From Capsulimonas sp. (GTDB lineage: Bacteria; Armatimonadota; Armatimonadia; Armatimonadales; Capsulimonadaceae): DNA of 15,447 bases. Positions within the stretch are counted from its first letter, which is position 1, and each line of letters opens with the position of its first letter. The position numbers and the translations under genes are program-made. The DNA lies in NCBI GenBank assembly GCA_025963815.1, contig JAOQAA010000222.1, positions 1 to 15,447 on the forward strand, given 5' to 3'. The notes beneath the pieces are model-generated. The model saw nothing but the letters and a program-made list of their open reading frames with translations. It did no database searches and had not been told where the DNA came from. Positions 1 through 6,789 of this stretch are shown in pieces.

Positions 1-406
1 AATATCGTGCGCCAACAATAGCCACTACCTTCGAGCATGAGCATTCCGCGGTCACAGTAGCATCGGCACCTTTGGTGTACACATCCGTCACGACTTTTGG
101 GCTTGCGCCGAGCTTAAACTCAATTCCTAACTTATCGTCACCGGAAATCGAGGAGCTGCCGGTCGCGGTGACAGTTGGATCGATTTTCCACTGTGTGTTT
201 GCGGCGCCGGTCGCCGTGGAATGCTCAGTAAGAATTTTAGTGCTTTTATCCCAGTGCGCATGCGCCACATTGCCGGGATTATCTTCACTAAATTCTGACG
301 TAGCTCCTAGCGTAACAATCCAATCCTCTGCTTTAGCGGTCGCGCTAGCAGTGATCAATATCGCTAATGCAAGCGCCGTCTGCCGGAGATACTTTGCCTG
401 AATCAT
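1..406 (-). CDS. Secreted protein of unknown function (C-terminus cut by window edge)
   Basis: The minus-strand frame is open from an ATG at 406 to the left edge, giving 135 codons and no stop. The start is supported by AAAGGA with 8 bases of spacing. Residues 1-26 form a classical signal peptide: K/R near the start, a hydrophobic ALALAILITA core, and a probable cut after ATAKA before EDW. The mature part is polar, rich in Thr, Ser and Ala, with alternating residues that suggest beta strands, and contains a CSCSK stretch about 10 residues before the edge. I recognise no family. It is the last visible gene of the minus-strand run, 89 bases after the O-antigen ligase-like gene. Its spaced cysteines would make it a possible client of the thiol proteins upstream, but that is only inference. 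The export call is firm; function is unknown. Confidence 0.75.
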   Translation of the reverse strand, partial: MIQAKYLRQTALALAILITASATAKAEDWIVTLGATSEFSEDNPGNVAHAHWDKSTKILTEHSTATGAANTQWKIDPTVTATGSSSISGDDKLGIEFKLGASPKVVTDVYTKGADATVTAECSCSKVVAIVGARY

Positions 407-495
407 TTGAGATGTCCTTTGTTCTGCGTGGTAGATTATTTCAATTCGTGTGGCCGTGATAGACTATGGGCATATTGCTATTTATTTGGTCGTTT

Positions 496-1854
496 TTACG
501 CTCCCCCTTTCCGCGCCGTAATTCTGGAGTCACCCTCGCGTTCTAGATCCCCCAAAAGCATCCCCATCAATACCCATGAAATGACGGAGAACATCTTGTA
601 GAGGTTAAATGTAAAAAAGCCGCAGAGACAATAAACGATCAATACAATCGCCAGTATCGCAGCAGCAGAGCCGCCATGATCGGAAATGGCTTTACGAACT
701 CCCAGGACGATCGCCATCAGATAAGCAATGACGTAAAAGCCCGTAGCGACACAGCCGGACTCGGAGCAAAGCGTGAGCACGTTGTTGACAGCTGTGTAGT
801 GCGGTGGGCATGCGTCGTCCCCGCAGCGACGAGAATACTCCTCCGCAAACATCCCCAAGCCCACGCCTTGAAATGGATAGTCAGCAATCATGGCCTCGCT
901 CACCTGAGTAACGACAACACGAGAATGAAGAGACTTTTCACTTTGATATTCTAGCAGCGACGTCATTCTGTCTCGAAAAATCCCCACGGCGCAGGTGAGC
1001 GCCAAGAGAGTGATTAAGAGAATCATTGGAGCGATGACAACTTGCCACCGGCTCCGTCGAATCATAATATAAACAGCTAACCCGACGACAAGAGCAATCT
1101 CGCCGCCTCGTGAAAACGTCAGGAGAAGCGCGATCACATCGACGACAAACATCGCTCCCAAAAAGCTCTTCTCTTTAACAGATGTCGACACGCTGTGCAG
1201 CCAAAACGTGAGAAGAATACCGATGCTGAGAAAACAGGCAAGATCGTTCGGACTGCCAAACCAGAGCGAAAATCGTTCGAATGTCTGATACGGAAATGCG
1301 TAGGATGGCTGAAGCGCCCGAGGGCTGTGCCCCATCAAGCAGAAAAAGACATTCGTGCATGCGACAAGCGACGCCAGCCCAGCCAGGAAACGTATGACGA
1401 AGGCCGAGACGTCGATATCGCGGACCCAATTGCAAATAGTCACTCCAGCGAGCGCCGCCAAGAGATAGAGCATCGCCACTTCGGAGTTTGAGCTTCGCAT
1501 CAACGACACCAAAAGAGCAAGAACAAAGGCGTCAATCACAAAATAAGTGATTCGCACGCTTCGCAGCCCGCCGGAAGCCCAGCGCCGGTAAGCAAACACC
1601 CCCCATAAGAAGATGAGGCCGAAGACAATCGCCTGCAGCACTGTCTGCGAACCCGCACCTGTATAGATCCAATTGATGTTCGCACGGTAAAGACGGTTTT
1701 GCGAGCCCAGGATCACAAAGGCGATCGCAGCCATTACGCCGAAATGACCGGGGCTGAGATGATATCTTCGCTTGTTAACGCGCTCGTGCATACGGTTGCT
1801 CAGCACTGGATTTCTGAACGTCTTCAATACTCTTATTAATATCCGCAGCTTCAT
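496..1854 (-). CDS. O-antigen ligase-like polytopic membrane protein (Wzy/WaaL family)
   Basis: This 452-residue protein has roughly ten or more hydrophobic segments between about 37 and 435. It shows the usual landmarks of the O-antigen ligase/polymerase family: SPNDLA near 201-206, LTFSRGGEIALVVGL at 245-259, R-V-V-x(2)-Q followed by PFQGVGLGMF at 327-336, then H352-Y-T-A-V-N-N with E365 in SESG. The family transfers or polymerises undecaprenyl-linked glycans at the outer face of the cytoplasmic membrane. The region around 336-356 is the likely large periplasmic loop and carries two cysteines (RRCGDDACP). The gene overlaps the end of the MauE-thioredoxin gene by 80 bases if ATG 1854 is used. 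ATG 1791 (residue 22) would cut the overlap to 17 bases. Neither start has a good Shine-Dalgarno, so translation is probably coupled. The specific glycan cannot be told. Confidence 0.85.
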   Translation of the reverse strand: MKLRILIRVLKTFRNPVLSNRMHERVNKRRYHLSPGHFGVMAAIAFVILGSQNRLYRANINWIYTGAGSQTVLQAIVFGLIFLWGVFAYRRWASGGLRSVRITYFVIDAFVLALLVSLMRSSNSEVAMLYLLAALAGVTICNWVRDIDVSAFVIRFLAGLASLVACTNVFFCLMGHSPRALQPSYAFPYQTFERFSLWFGSPNDLACFLSIGILLTFWLHSVSTSVKEKSFLGAMFVVDVIALLLTFSRGGEIALVVGLAVYIMIRRSRWQVVIAPMILLITLLALTCAVGIFRDRMTSLLEYQSEKSLHSRVVVTQVSEAMIADYPFQGVGLGMFAEEYSRRCGDDACPPHYTAVNNVLTLCSESGCVATGFYVIAYLMAIVLGVRKAISDHGGSAAAILAIVLIVYCLCGFFTFNLYKMFSVISWVLMGMLLGDLEREGDSRITARKGGA

Positions 1855-2722
1855 GAAAGCCTACCAATTCGCTTTTGATAGAACCTGCCGCGTCAAAGAA
1901 CAAAAAGGATGGATAGAAAGTGATTGAATATTTGTCGGCGATAGGCAAGCCGTCATGATCCAATTCTGACTTTCTAATGATATAAAAATCCGTGGATCTG
2001 AGGCTCTTAGCAATGGAGGGACTCTTGATAGGGCCGTTTAATTCGTTCTCACAAACGTCACATCCGTCCTTCACAAACAGCAGCACCCGCGGCTTTTCGC
2101 TTCTCGTCTCTCTATTCTGCGCAAGATCAGAATAATTTTTTGCAAATTTAGGAAAAGTGTTTGCTGCTTCCTGCATAAACCACAAGGCTCCGTAACATCC
2201 CGCTAGCAATAAGATTAAAATGGCGATGGGCGCTTTCCATCTTAGCTTGTACGAGGGCCGCCCCTGAGCCTGCACGCCGCACAGGACATACAACCCTACT
2301 GCGATCAACACGATATCGCGCACGATTGTCGCAAGTGACACTTTTTCTGTATGATTCGGGATAATCCCACATCCGCAGTCAATTGACATGTGGCGCATTA
2401 GCGTCAGCACGTGTGCGTCAGTAAATACGCACAAAGTGAATATTATCAAGAACACCGCAGGCGCAACGAGAACATTCGACAAAAGAAGCAGACTGCAGAG
2501 CAATTCAAACCATGGAATAACTGAGGCAAGATAGCCGGCAGTCGCTGTGGTGACGACATGGTACTGCACGATGGTGTTGTAGAATGCGTCTTGATCCGAA
2601 ACCTTCACGGAAGCTGATATTAAGAAGATTGCTCCTAATATTATTCTCAAAACCGTGACAGTTAATTCTTTGTTATTAGTTCGCTTTTCTTTCAACATCT
2701 CGACTGATTCTTTTCCATCCAT
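1775..2722 (-). CDS. MauE/DoxX-type redox membrane protein fused to a thioredoxin-like domain
   Basis: The protein has 315 residues from ATG 2722, chosen because GGATGG lies 5 bases upstream. ATG 2731 and ATG 2698 are alternatives. The N-terminal 150 residues match the MauE pattern: LRIILGAIFLISASVKV, several TM segments, and a D-C-G-C-G motif (C116, C118) after TM3. A further TM at about 163-183 leads into an extracytoplasmic thioredoxin-like domain with CDVC (C221, C224) and the cis-proline loop YPSFLFF near 270-276. MauE proteins pass electrons or disulfides across the membrane in methylamine dehydrogenase maturation and related systems. Fused to a thioredoxin fold, the protein probably oxidises or reduces periplasmic thiols. 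It sits between the rhodanese-like and O-antigen ligase-like genes and overlaps both. The domain calls are strong; the direction of electron flow is unknown. Confidence 0.82.
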   Translation of the reverse strand: MDGKESVEMLKEKRTNNKELTVTVLRIILGAIFLISASVKVSDQDAFYNTIVQYHVVTTATAGYLASVIPWFELLCSLLLLSNVLVAPAVFLIIFTLCVFTDAHVLTLMRHMSIDCGCGIIPNHTEKVSLATIVRDIVLIAVGLYVLCGVQAQGRPSYKLRWKAPIAILILLLAGCYGALWFMQEAANTFPKFAKNYSDLAQNRETRSEKPRVLLFVKDGCDVCENELNGPIKSPSIAKSLRSTDFYIIRKSELDHDGLPIADKYSITFYPSFLFFDAAGSIKSELVGFHEAADINKSIEDVQKSSAEQPYARAR

Positions 2723-3155
2723 CAATACCATCCGAAAGGATATATGCGCCTTTGTTAGCTTGAGACATCAATTGCAGAACAACCCGTTTTTCGGGTTTTG
2801 TGAGGCGCGACTGCCCGTAAAATACAATAGGCTTATTTGAGACCAACTTGTCAAGAGACTGACAATGGACACTCTCTTTTATGTGCTCACGCTCATAGTC
2901 GACAGCCGTTCTCGTGTCACAGAACGTGTATCGGCTCGATGTTTCAAAAATCTCAGCACTAGAAACATACTTGAGTTCATTTCTGTGGTGATCCGCAGCT
3001 TCCGTATGAATTTCAGAATGCTGAGGCTGATGCCCACCTCGTTCGCGACTAAGAGTGGCGAGATAACCCGCAGCGCAGCTTAACAGCAGGATCAGAAGAA
3101 TCCCTACTACCGGATGCTTTACGAGGGAGTACTTGCTATGTTCTTCAATTATCAT
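2676..3155 (-). CDS. Membrane-anchored rhodanese-like protein without the catalytic cysteine
   Basis: This 159-residue protein has one N-terminal TM segment (about 15-34), a His-rich linker (42-57) and a rhodanese-like fold. The fold is seen as FCDTR (78-82), YEREHIKES (88-96; family pattern Y-x(2)-G-H-I-x-x-A/S) and DGIDGWKR (142-149; family G-G-x-x-x-W). The active-site loop reads PIVFYGQSRLTKPEKR, so the position where sulfurtransferases have Cys is Gly114. Sulfur transfer by that residue is therefore not expected and a binding or scaffold role is more likely. C79 and C98 lie elsewhere. The gene heads the minus-strand run and overlaps the next gene by 47 bases. ATG 3155 has no Shine-Dalgarno. 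A TATAAC on the minus strand at 3172-3167 would place transcription start only a few bases from the ATG, so a leaderless mRNA is possible. Confidence 0.72.
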   Translation of the reverse strand: MIIEEHSKYSLVKHPVVGILLILLLSCAAGYLATLSRERGGHQPQHSEIHTEAADHHRNELKYVSSAEIFETSSRYTFCDTRTAVDYEREHIKESVHCQSLDKLVSNKPIVFYGQSRLTKPEKRVVLQLMSQANKGAYILSDGIDGWKRISRDVERKAN

Positions 3156-3246
3156 AAAATCGCGGAGTTATATTAATCTGGGGGAACGCATTAGGAGCAT
3201 TCACAAGTACAGAAGAATTATTTAGCCAGGTCACAGGAAGGTAGTC

Positions 3247-3286
3247 AGAGTAACATGAGATCCATTTGTATCTCGATAGTTACTCT
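3247..3286. repeat. Interrupted inverted repeat upstream of the rhodanese-like gene
   Basis: AGAGTAAC (3247-3254) pairs with GTTACTCT (3279-3286). Inside it, GAGAT (3257-3261) pairs with ATCTC (3270-3274) around an 8-base loop. The octamer TCACAGGA stands as a direct repeat on both sides, at 3231-3238 and 3286-3293. It lies 92 bases upstream of the ATG at 3155. It could be an operator or a structure in the 5' leader. There is no T-tract, so it is not an obvious terminator. Confidence 0.5.
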
Positions 3287-3443
3287 CACAGGAGTAAACA
3301 GCCAGACGAGCGAAGATCAGAAGTATTTCGCAGCGTCAGTCGCAGCCACATATAATTAACAACTGTATATACTATAGGGTAAATTCTGTTCCGGGGAACA
3401 TAGTATTTAACACAGAAAGTATACTCGAAGATTCTGTTTTTTA

Positions 3444-3483
3444 ATACAGCAAGAAATTATTTTTTATTAAATTGATGCTGTAT
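3444..3483. repeat. Inverted repeat ATACAGCA/TGCTGTAT in AT-rich spacer
   Basis: Two perfect 8-base arms, 3444-3451 and 3476-3483, are separated by 24 bases that are almost entirely A and T. The spacing suits two DNA-bound protein subunits or a cruciform better than a short RNA hairpin. No protein encoded nearby can be matched to it. Confidence 0.4.
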
Positions 3484-3643
3484 GTTTATTATGCAATGCT
3501 GCAAATGACGCGCCGCGTGTCTTTGTAAACGGCGCTGCTCTGCGTGAAGGTCATTAGTAACGCATCAGGATGGCAGAACTGTGGTGATTTTCCTCGTAAA
3601 ATCAATGATGCTGGACGTCGTGGACCGGTAAGAGCGGCTCCCA

Positions 3644-3652
3644 TGCTATAAT
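3644..3652 (+). promoter_or_regulatory. Extended -10 promoter for the esterase gene pair
   Basis: TGC directly followed by TATAAT (3647-3652) is an ideal extended -10 element. Only a poor -35 candidate (TGGACC at 3621-3626, spacing 20) is present, as is common for extended -10 promoters. Transcription would start near 3659, giving a leader of about 80 bases to the GTG at 3741. Confidence 0.6.
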
Positions 3653-3727
3653 GTAACCATTGATGCGCGTCACATGTCTGCGACTGATGTGACGCCGCGA
3701 GTGATTTTCAATATTTTCCGTGAAACC

Positions 3728-3735
3728 GAAAGGTG
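3728..3735 (+). promoter_or_regulatory. Ribosome binding site deciding the esterase start
   Basis: GAAAGGTG stands 5 bases before GTG 3741. The upstream in-frame GTG at 3720 has no comparable site, so the shorter protein is preferred. It also gives a tighter signal peptide. Confidence 0.6.
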
Positions 3736-3740
3736 CGCCT

Positions 3741-4649
3741 GTGAAATCTTTCGCGAAGTTTTGTGTGTTTTGCTCCTTGGCCGCTGTCGCGGCGGTCGCT
3801 TTCACCCTGCGCGCGGAGACGCCAGCGCCAACGCCTCCCCCACCCCCGGCGATGGCGTTTGTGACGACGCCTTACACCACCTCCGGCCCGGAGCAGCTGA
3901 TGGATATTTACACGCCGAAGGGAGCCGCAGGGGCGCTGCCGGCAGTAGTGTATATTCATGGCGGCGGGTGGGCCGCCGGCAGCCGTTCGCACCAGGATGG
4001 CCCGGCGGATCACTTCACCAAGCAAGGCTACGTCTTCTGCTCTATCGATTATCGCTTCTCGGATGTCGCGAAGTACCCGGCGCAGATCCAGGACAGCAAG
4101 TGCGCCATTCGTTTTCTGCGCGCGAACGCGGCCAAGTATCGCATCGATCCCAAGCGCATCGGCGTGTGGGGCGACTCGGCCGGCGGGCATCTGGTCGCGC
4201 TGCTGGGGCTTACGCCGAAGGTCAAACGGCTGGAAGGGGATGGAGGCTGGCAAAAGCAATCGAGCGCGGTGGCGGCGGTGGTCGATTGGTATGGCCCATC
4301 GGATATCCGCCCGGAAGGCCTGGGCGTCTACACCAATCCGGCCGGCATCGACCTGATCACCCGGCTGCTCGGCGATCCGAACAACGCTAAGCTCGCCGCC
4401 GACGCCAGCCCGATCACATTCGTGACCAAGGACGCCGCGCCGATGCTGATCATGCATGGCGACAAGGACAGCCTGGTGCCGGTCTCGCAAAGTCAAAAGC
4501 TGTATGACGCGCTGCACGCCGCCGGCGCGGATGTGACGCTCAAAATTCTTCCCGGCGCGGAGCATGGCGGGCCGCAGTTTGTCGAACCGGAGAATGTGGC
4601 GCTGATCGACGCCTTTTTCGCGCGCATGCTGAAACCGGGCAAGAAGTAA
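3741..4649 (+). CDS. Secreted alpha/beta-hydrolase, esterase/lipase (BD-FAE or HSL-like)
   Basis: The protein is 302 residues from GTG 3741. A signal sequence covers about residues 1-25 (basic start, then an Ala/Val-rich core), followed by a Pro-rich linker (28-37). The catalytic domain shows the oxyanion-hole motif HGGGW (73-77), the nucleophile elbow GDSAGG (Ser146), the acid in HGDKDSLVP (Asp243) and the histidine in AEHGG (His275). It therefore has a full Ser-Asp-His triad in the spacing of hormone-sensitive-lipase-like and feruloyl/acetyl-xylan esterase-like enzymes. It likely hydrolyses small carboxylic esters, perhaps acetyl or feruloyl groups on plant polysaccharides, outside the cytoplasm. 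The next gene starts 15 bases downstream and is probably co-transcribed. The enzyme class is firm; the substrate is not determinable. Confidence 0.9.
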   Translation: MKSFAKFCVFCSLAAVAAVAFTLRAETPAPTPPPPPAMAFVTTPYTTSGPEQLMDIYTPKGAAGALPAVVYIHGGGWAAGSRSHQDGPADHFTKQGYVFCSIDYRFSDVAKYPAQIQDSKCAIRFLRANAAKYRIDPKRIGVWGDSAGGHLVALLGLTPKVKRLEGDGGWQKQSSAVAAVVDWYGPSDIRPEGLGVYTNPAGIDLITRLLGDPNNAKLAADASPITFVTKDAAPMLIMHGDKDSLVPVSQSQKLYDALHAAGADVTLKILPGAEHGGPQFVEPENVALIDAFFARMLKPGKK

Positions 4650-4664
4650 GCAAGGAACGAGTGG

Positions 4665-5741
4665 ATGGCGACATCGGACACAACATCGTGGGGGCATGGG
4701 GACGCTGACGCGGAGATGAAAAGCTGGTGCTGCGGCATTCCGCTCGCCGAGGAGCGTCCGCTCACGCCGGAGGAGGTCGCTGCCGTGCGCGCGGAGGCGA
4801 TGCGGCTGCGGCGTCAGGGCGCGGGCGCCATTGCCGGGGTCATTGGCGTGATGTTCGCACTCAGCGCCCTGTCCCGTACGTACGGACAGGGTTCGCAGAT
4901 CGTGGGTCTGGAAGTCACGCTGGAATTCATGGCCGGGATCGCCATCGCGGGCTGGCTGCTGCTTTCCGAAGAAGGCCCCTTGCGCCGAGCCGGAAAGCTG
5001 ATTCGCGACGTAAAAAACGGCGCAGTGAAAGTGTTTCGAGGTGAGGTGAAGATCCGGGACGACGCCGATCAGGCGCAGGCGGCGCTGATCAAGCTCAATG
5101 CGCTTCACCCAGCCATGGGACGCGCGCAGACGGTGCTGGTGCTTCCGGAAGCCCAGCGGGTGTGGAGCGTGGACGGCGCGCGCGTGGCGCGGTGGGTCAG
5201 CGCGCGATGGTCGGAAGTGGCGCAGCCCCCGGCGTTCGCGGCGCTGGCGGCGCAGTGGCTGGTCCCGACCGGACACGCACCCGAAGGCGAATTGGTAAGC
5301 ACAGGCCAGCGCGAACTCTCGCGGGCGGAGCGCCGGGAGATCGAGCGCTACATCAAGCGCTACTGGACACGCCCCCTGCCCGCCGCCGCCGTCCTGAGCC
5401 TCTGGCTCCTATGGCCGGTCTTCGCCGCCATTGGGAACGCCCGAGTCATCCATCTCTCAGATTGGCTCGCCGGCGCACCCACACACATTTGGGCGATCTT
5501 CGCGGATATCGCGCTGGCCTACGGCGTTTATCAGGCGCACCGACTTTCCCTTGACCTGCGGGAAGGCGCCGTGCAGATTCTCAAACTGACGCCGCCCGAG
5601 CCCGTCGACGCCCCCGACCCGCCGAAGATCCTCCCTCCTGGGAAGGAGCCCGTGGACACGCTGGTGGAGTACCTCCCCGTCTCTCGGCGCCTCTGGACCG
5701 AAGACGGCGCCCCCACCATCTGGCGCCGTTCCGCCGGATAA
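4665..5741 (+). CDS. Four-TM membrane protein made of two copies of one unit, function unknown
   Basis: This 358-residue protein starts at an ATG with AAGGA 8 bases upstream. Hydrophobic pairs lie at about 52-70 plus 83-101 and 238-256 plus 273-290. Each pair is followed by a similar soluble stretch: LIRDVKNGAVKVFRG (112-126) against LSLDLREGAVQILKL (294-308), and LPEAQRVWSVDGARVARW (160-177) against LPVSRRLWTEDGAPTIWR (337-354). This points to an internal duplication in which the second soluble copy has lost its middle part. A WCCG at 21-24 precedes the first TM. I know no function for the family. It is probably translated from the esterase message, 15 bases downstream, and ends 21 bases from a convergent gene. 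Confidence 0.75.
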   Translation: MATSDTTSWGHGDADAEMKSWCCGIPLAEERPLTPEEVAAVRAEAMRLRRQGAGAIAGVIGVMFALSALSRTYGQGSQIVGLEVTLEFMAGIAIAGWLLLSEEGPLRRAGKLIRDVKNGAVKVFRGEVKIRDDADQAQAALIKLNALHPAMGRAQTVLVLPEAQRVWSVDGARVARWVSARWSEVAQPPAFAALAAQWLVPTGHAPEGELVSTGQRELSRAERREIERYIKRYWTRPLPAAAVLSLWLLWPVFAAIGNARVIHLSDWLAGAPTHIWAIFADIALAYGVYQAHRLSLDLREGAVQILKLTPPEPVDAPDPPKILPPGKEPVDTLVEYLPVSRRLWTEDGAPTIWRRSAG

Positions 5742-5762
5742 AATTCTTCTCTTTAGTCGGTT

Positions 5763-6662
5763 TTACTGCCACGTGTCGCAGGCATTTGGGCCGGATCCGG
5801 TGATTTCGCCGGAGGCGTACGGATACCAATTGGATACGCCGTAGGGCGAGTTGTCCTGCGCGGGACCGAAGATATGTTTGCACCAGCCGGCCGCGCCGGC
5901 AAGGGTGGACAGCCGGACCGCTTTCACGTGACCGTCGGCAAAGACCATATTGCAGCCACCCTGGTGTCGAAATCGCGGCATCTGGGCGGGGAACGGATAG
6001 GATGCGAAGGCCCCCTTGTCGTTATCGGCCCGCTTCGCCTGGCTCAGATCGAATCCGCCATCGGCCCAGGCCCACTCCACGGAGGCGAATCGGACATCAG
6101 ACCAGTCGCTCTGCGCGCCATTACCGCCCATATACCCCTTCTCCGCGATCAAGATCTTGTCCGAAGGGTTGACGATCTGCGCCATGGTCGCCGAAGGATA
6201 CTGCACGCCGATATTGCCGCTCCAGGCGTAGCTGCTTTCGTCGCCGCCGATTCCCTCATTGAAGCCATACTGGCGTGAAGCGTTTTGGACAGGAAAATCA
6301 GGGCAGTTCCAGACGCCCCCGCTCAGCTCGAAGTGACCGGTGTTGGCGCTTACCGCAGCGGCGCCGTTCTTGACATAGGGGTTGACCGCCCACTGCCAGG
6401 TGATCGGATCGGCGGCGCTCGATCCGGAAACGACGGCCCAGTCACCCGCATCCGAGTTCCGCTGAACCAGCGGATACGTCTCGTCATAATCCTGACAGTA
6501 CTGCATCACCGCCATCGCCAGCTGCTTCTGATTCGACAAACACGCAATGCCGCGCGCCTTGGCGCGCACGCTCGCGAATACGGGGAACAAGATCGCCGCC
6601 AAAACGGAGATAATTGCGATGACAACAAGCAGTTCTATCAGCGTAAAGCCTTTTCTGTTCAT
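5763..6662 (-). CDS. Type IV prepilin-like protein with H-X9-DG motif
   Basis: This 299-residue protein begins [19 protein letters not shown], a class III prepilin leader with cleavage expected between Gly5 and Phe6 and the conserved Glu five residues into the mature protein. One TM/alpha-1 helix and the segment CLSNQKQLAMA follow. Near the C-terminus, RHQGG ... FADGHVKAV has exactly nine residues between His and Asp-Gly, the H-X9-DG processing-associated signature frequent in Planctomycetota, Verrucomicrobiota and Armatimonadota (DUF1559-like). It is likely exported and processed by a prepilin peptidase as a pseudopilin or a secreted surface protein. No pilus assembly gene is nearby. The start has a GGAAAGAG sequence upstream. 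The gene converges on the four-TM protein gene with 21 bases between. Confidence 0.9.
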   Translation of the reverse strand: MNRKGFTLIELLVVIAIISVLAAILFPVFASVRAKARGIACLSNQKQLAMAVMQYCQDYDETYPLVQRNSDAGDWAVVSGSSAADPITWQWAVNPYVKNGAAAVSANTGHFELSGGVWNCPDFPVQNASRQYGFNEGIGGDESSYAWSGNIGVQYPSATMAQIVNPSDKILIAEKGYMGGNGAQSDWSDVRFASVEWAWADGGFDLSQAKRADNDKGAFASYPFPAQMPRFRHQGGCNMVFADGHVKAVRLSTLAGAAGWCKHIFGPAQDNSPYGVSNWYPYASGEITGSGPNACDTWQ

Positions 6663-6688
6663 TACGGTCTCTTTCCACTCAATAATAA

Positions 6689-6726
6689 GATAAGCGCGTC
6701 AGCAACTCCGTGCTTGCGCGCTTATC
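6689..6726 (-). terminator. Strong hairpin between small membrane protein and prepilin genes
   Basis: GATAAGCGCG (6689-6698) and CGCGCTTATC (6717-6726) are perfect 10-base arms. AGCA/TGCT inside (6701-6704 and 6711-6714) can extend the structure. Read on the minus strand it is followed by TTATTATT, a weak T-tract. It is either the terminator of the upstream minus-strand run or a stabilising 5' stem in the prepilin leader, 27 bases before its ATG. Confidence 0.5.
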
Positions 6727-6789
6727 TCGATTATCGGAAAGAAAAGCCGACTTCTGATACCAGTTCTTTACTCGTTTCGATCCGTTCTC

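Larger units (their letters stand above)
3156..3643. other. AT-rich intergenic spacer with several dyads
   Basis: About 490 bases separate the minus-strand run from the plus-strand esterase promoter. I see no coding pattern. The part between 3340 and 3500 is very AT-rich and holds a 14-base dyad TGTTCC-GG-GGAACA (3387-3400), a perfect 8-base palindrome AGTATACT (3418-3425), the direct repeat ATTCTGTT (3383-3390 and 3431-3438), and inverted arms ATACAGCA/TGCTGTAT (3444-3451 and 3476-3483). It probably contains the promoter and operators of the minus-strand run, but I could not settle on one promoter. Bases 3500-3640 look unremarkable. Confidence 0.6.

Noticed and set aside
72..401. A 109-codon plus-strand frame at the left edge
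   Set aside because: The opposite strand encodes a clear signal peptide with a good ribosome site, open to the edge, which explains this region better.
3387..3400. TGTTCC-GG-GGAACA considered as a LexA (SOS) box
   Set aside because: The Gram-positive LexA box is GAAC-N4-GTTC, the opposite arm order. No SOS gene follows.
3708..5276. A 522-codon open frame on the minus strand opposite the esterase and the four-TM gene
   Set aside because: It is Arg/His/Pro-rich with no recognisable motif and mirrors two genes that have full catalytic or membrane signatures and good ribosome sites. It is an antisense shadow typical of GC-rich DNA.
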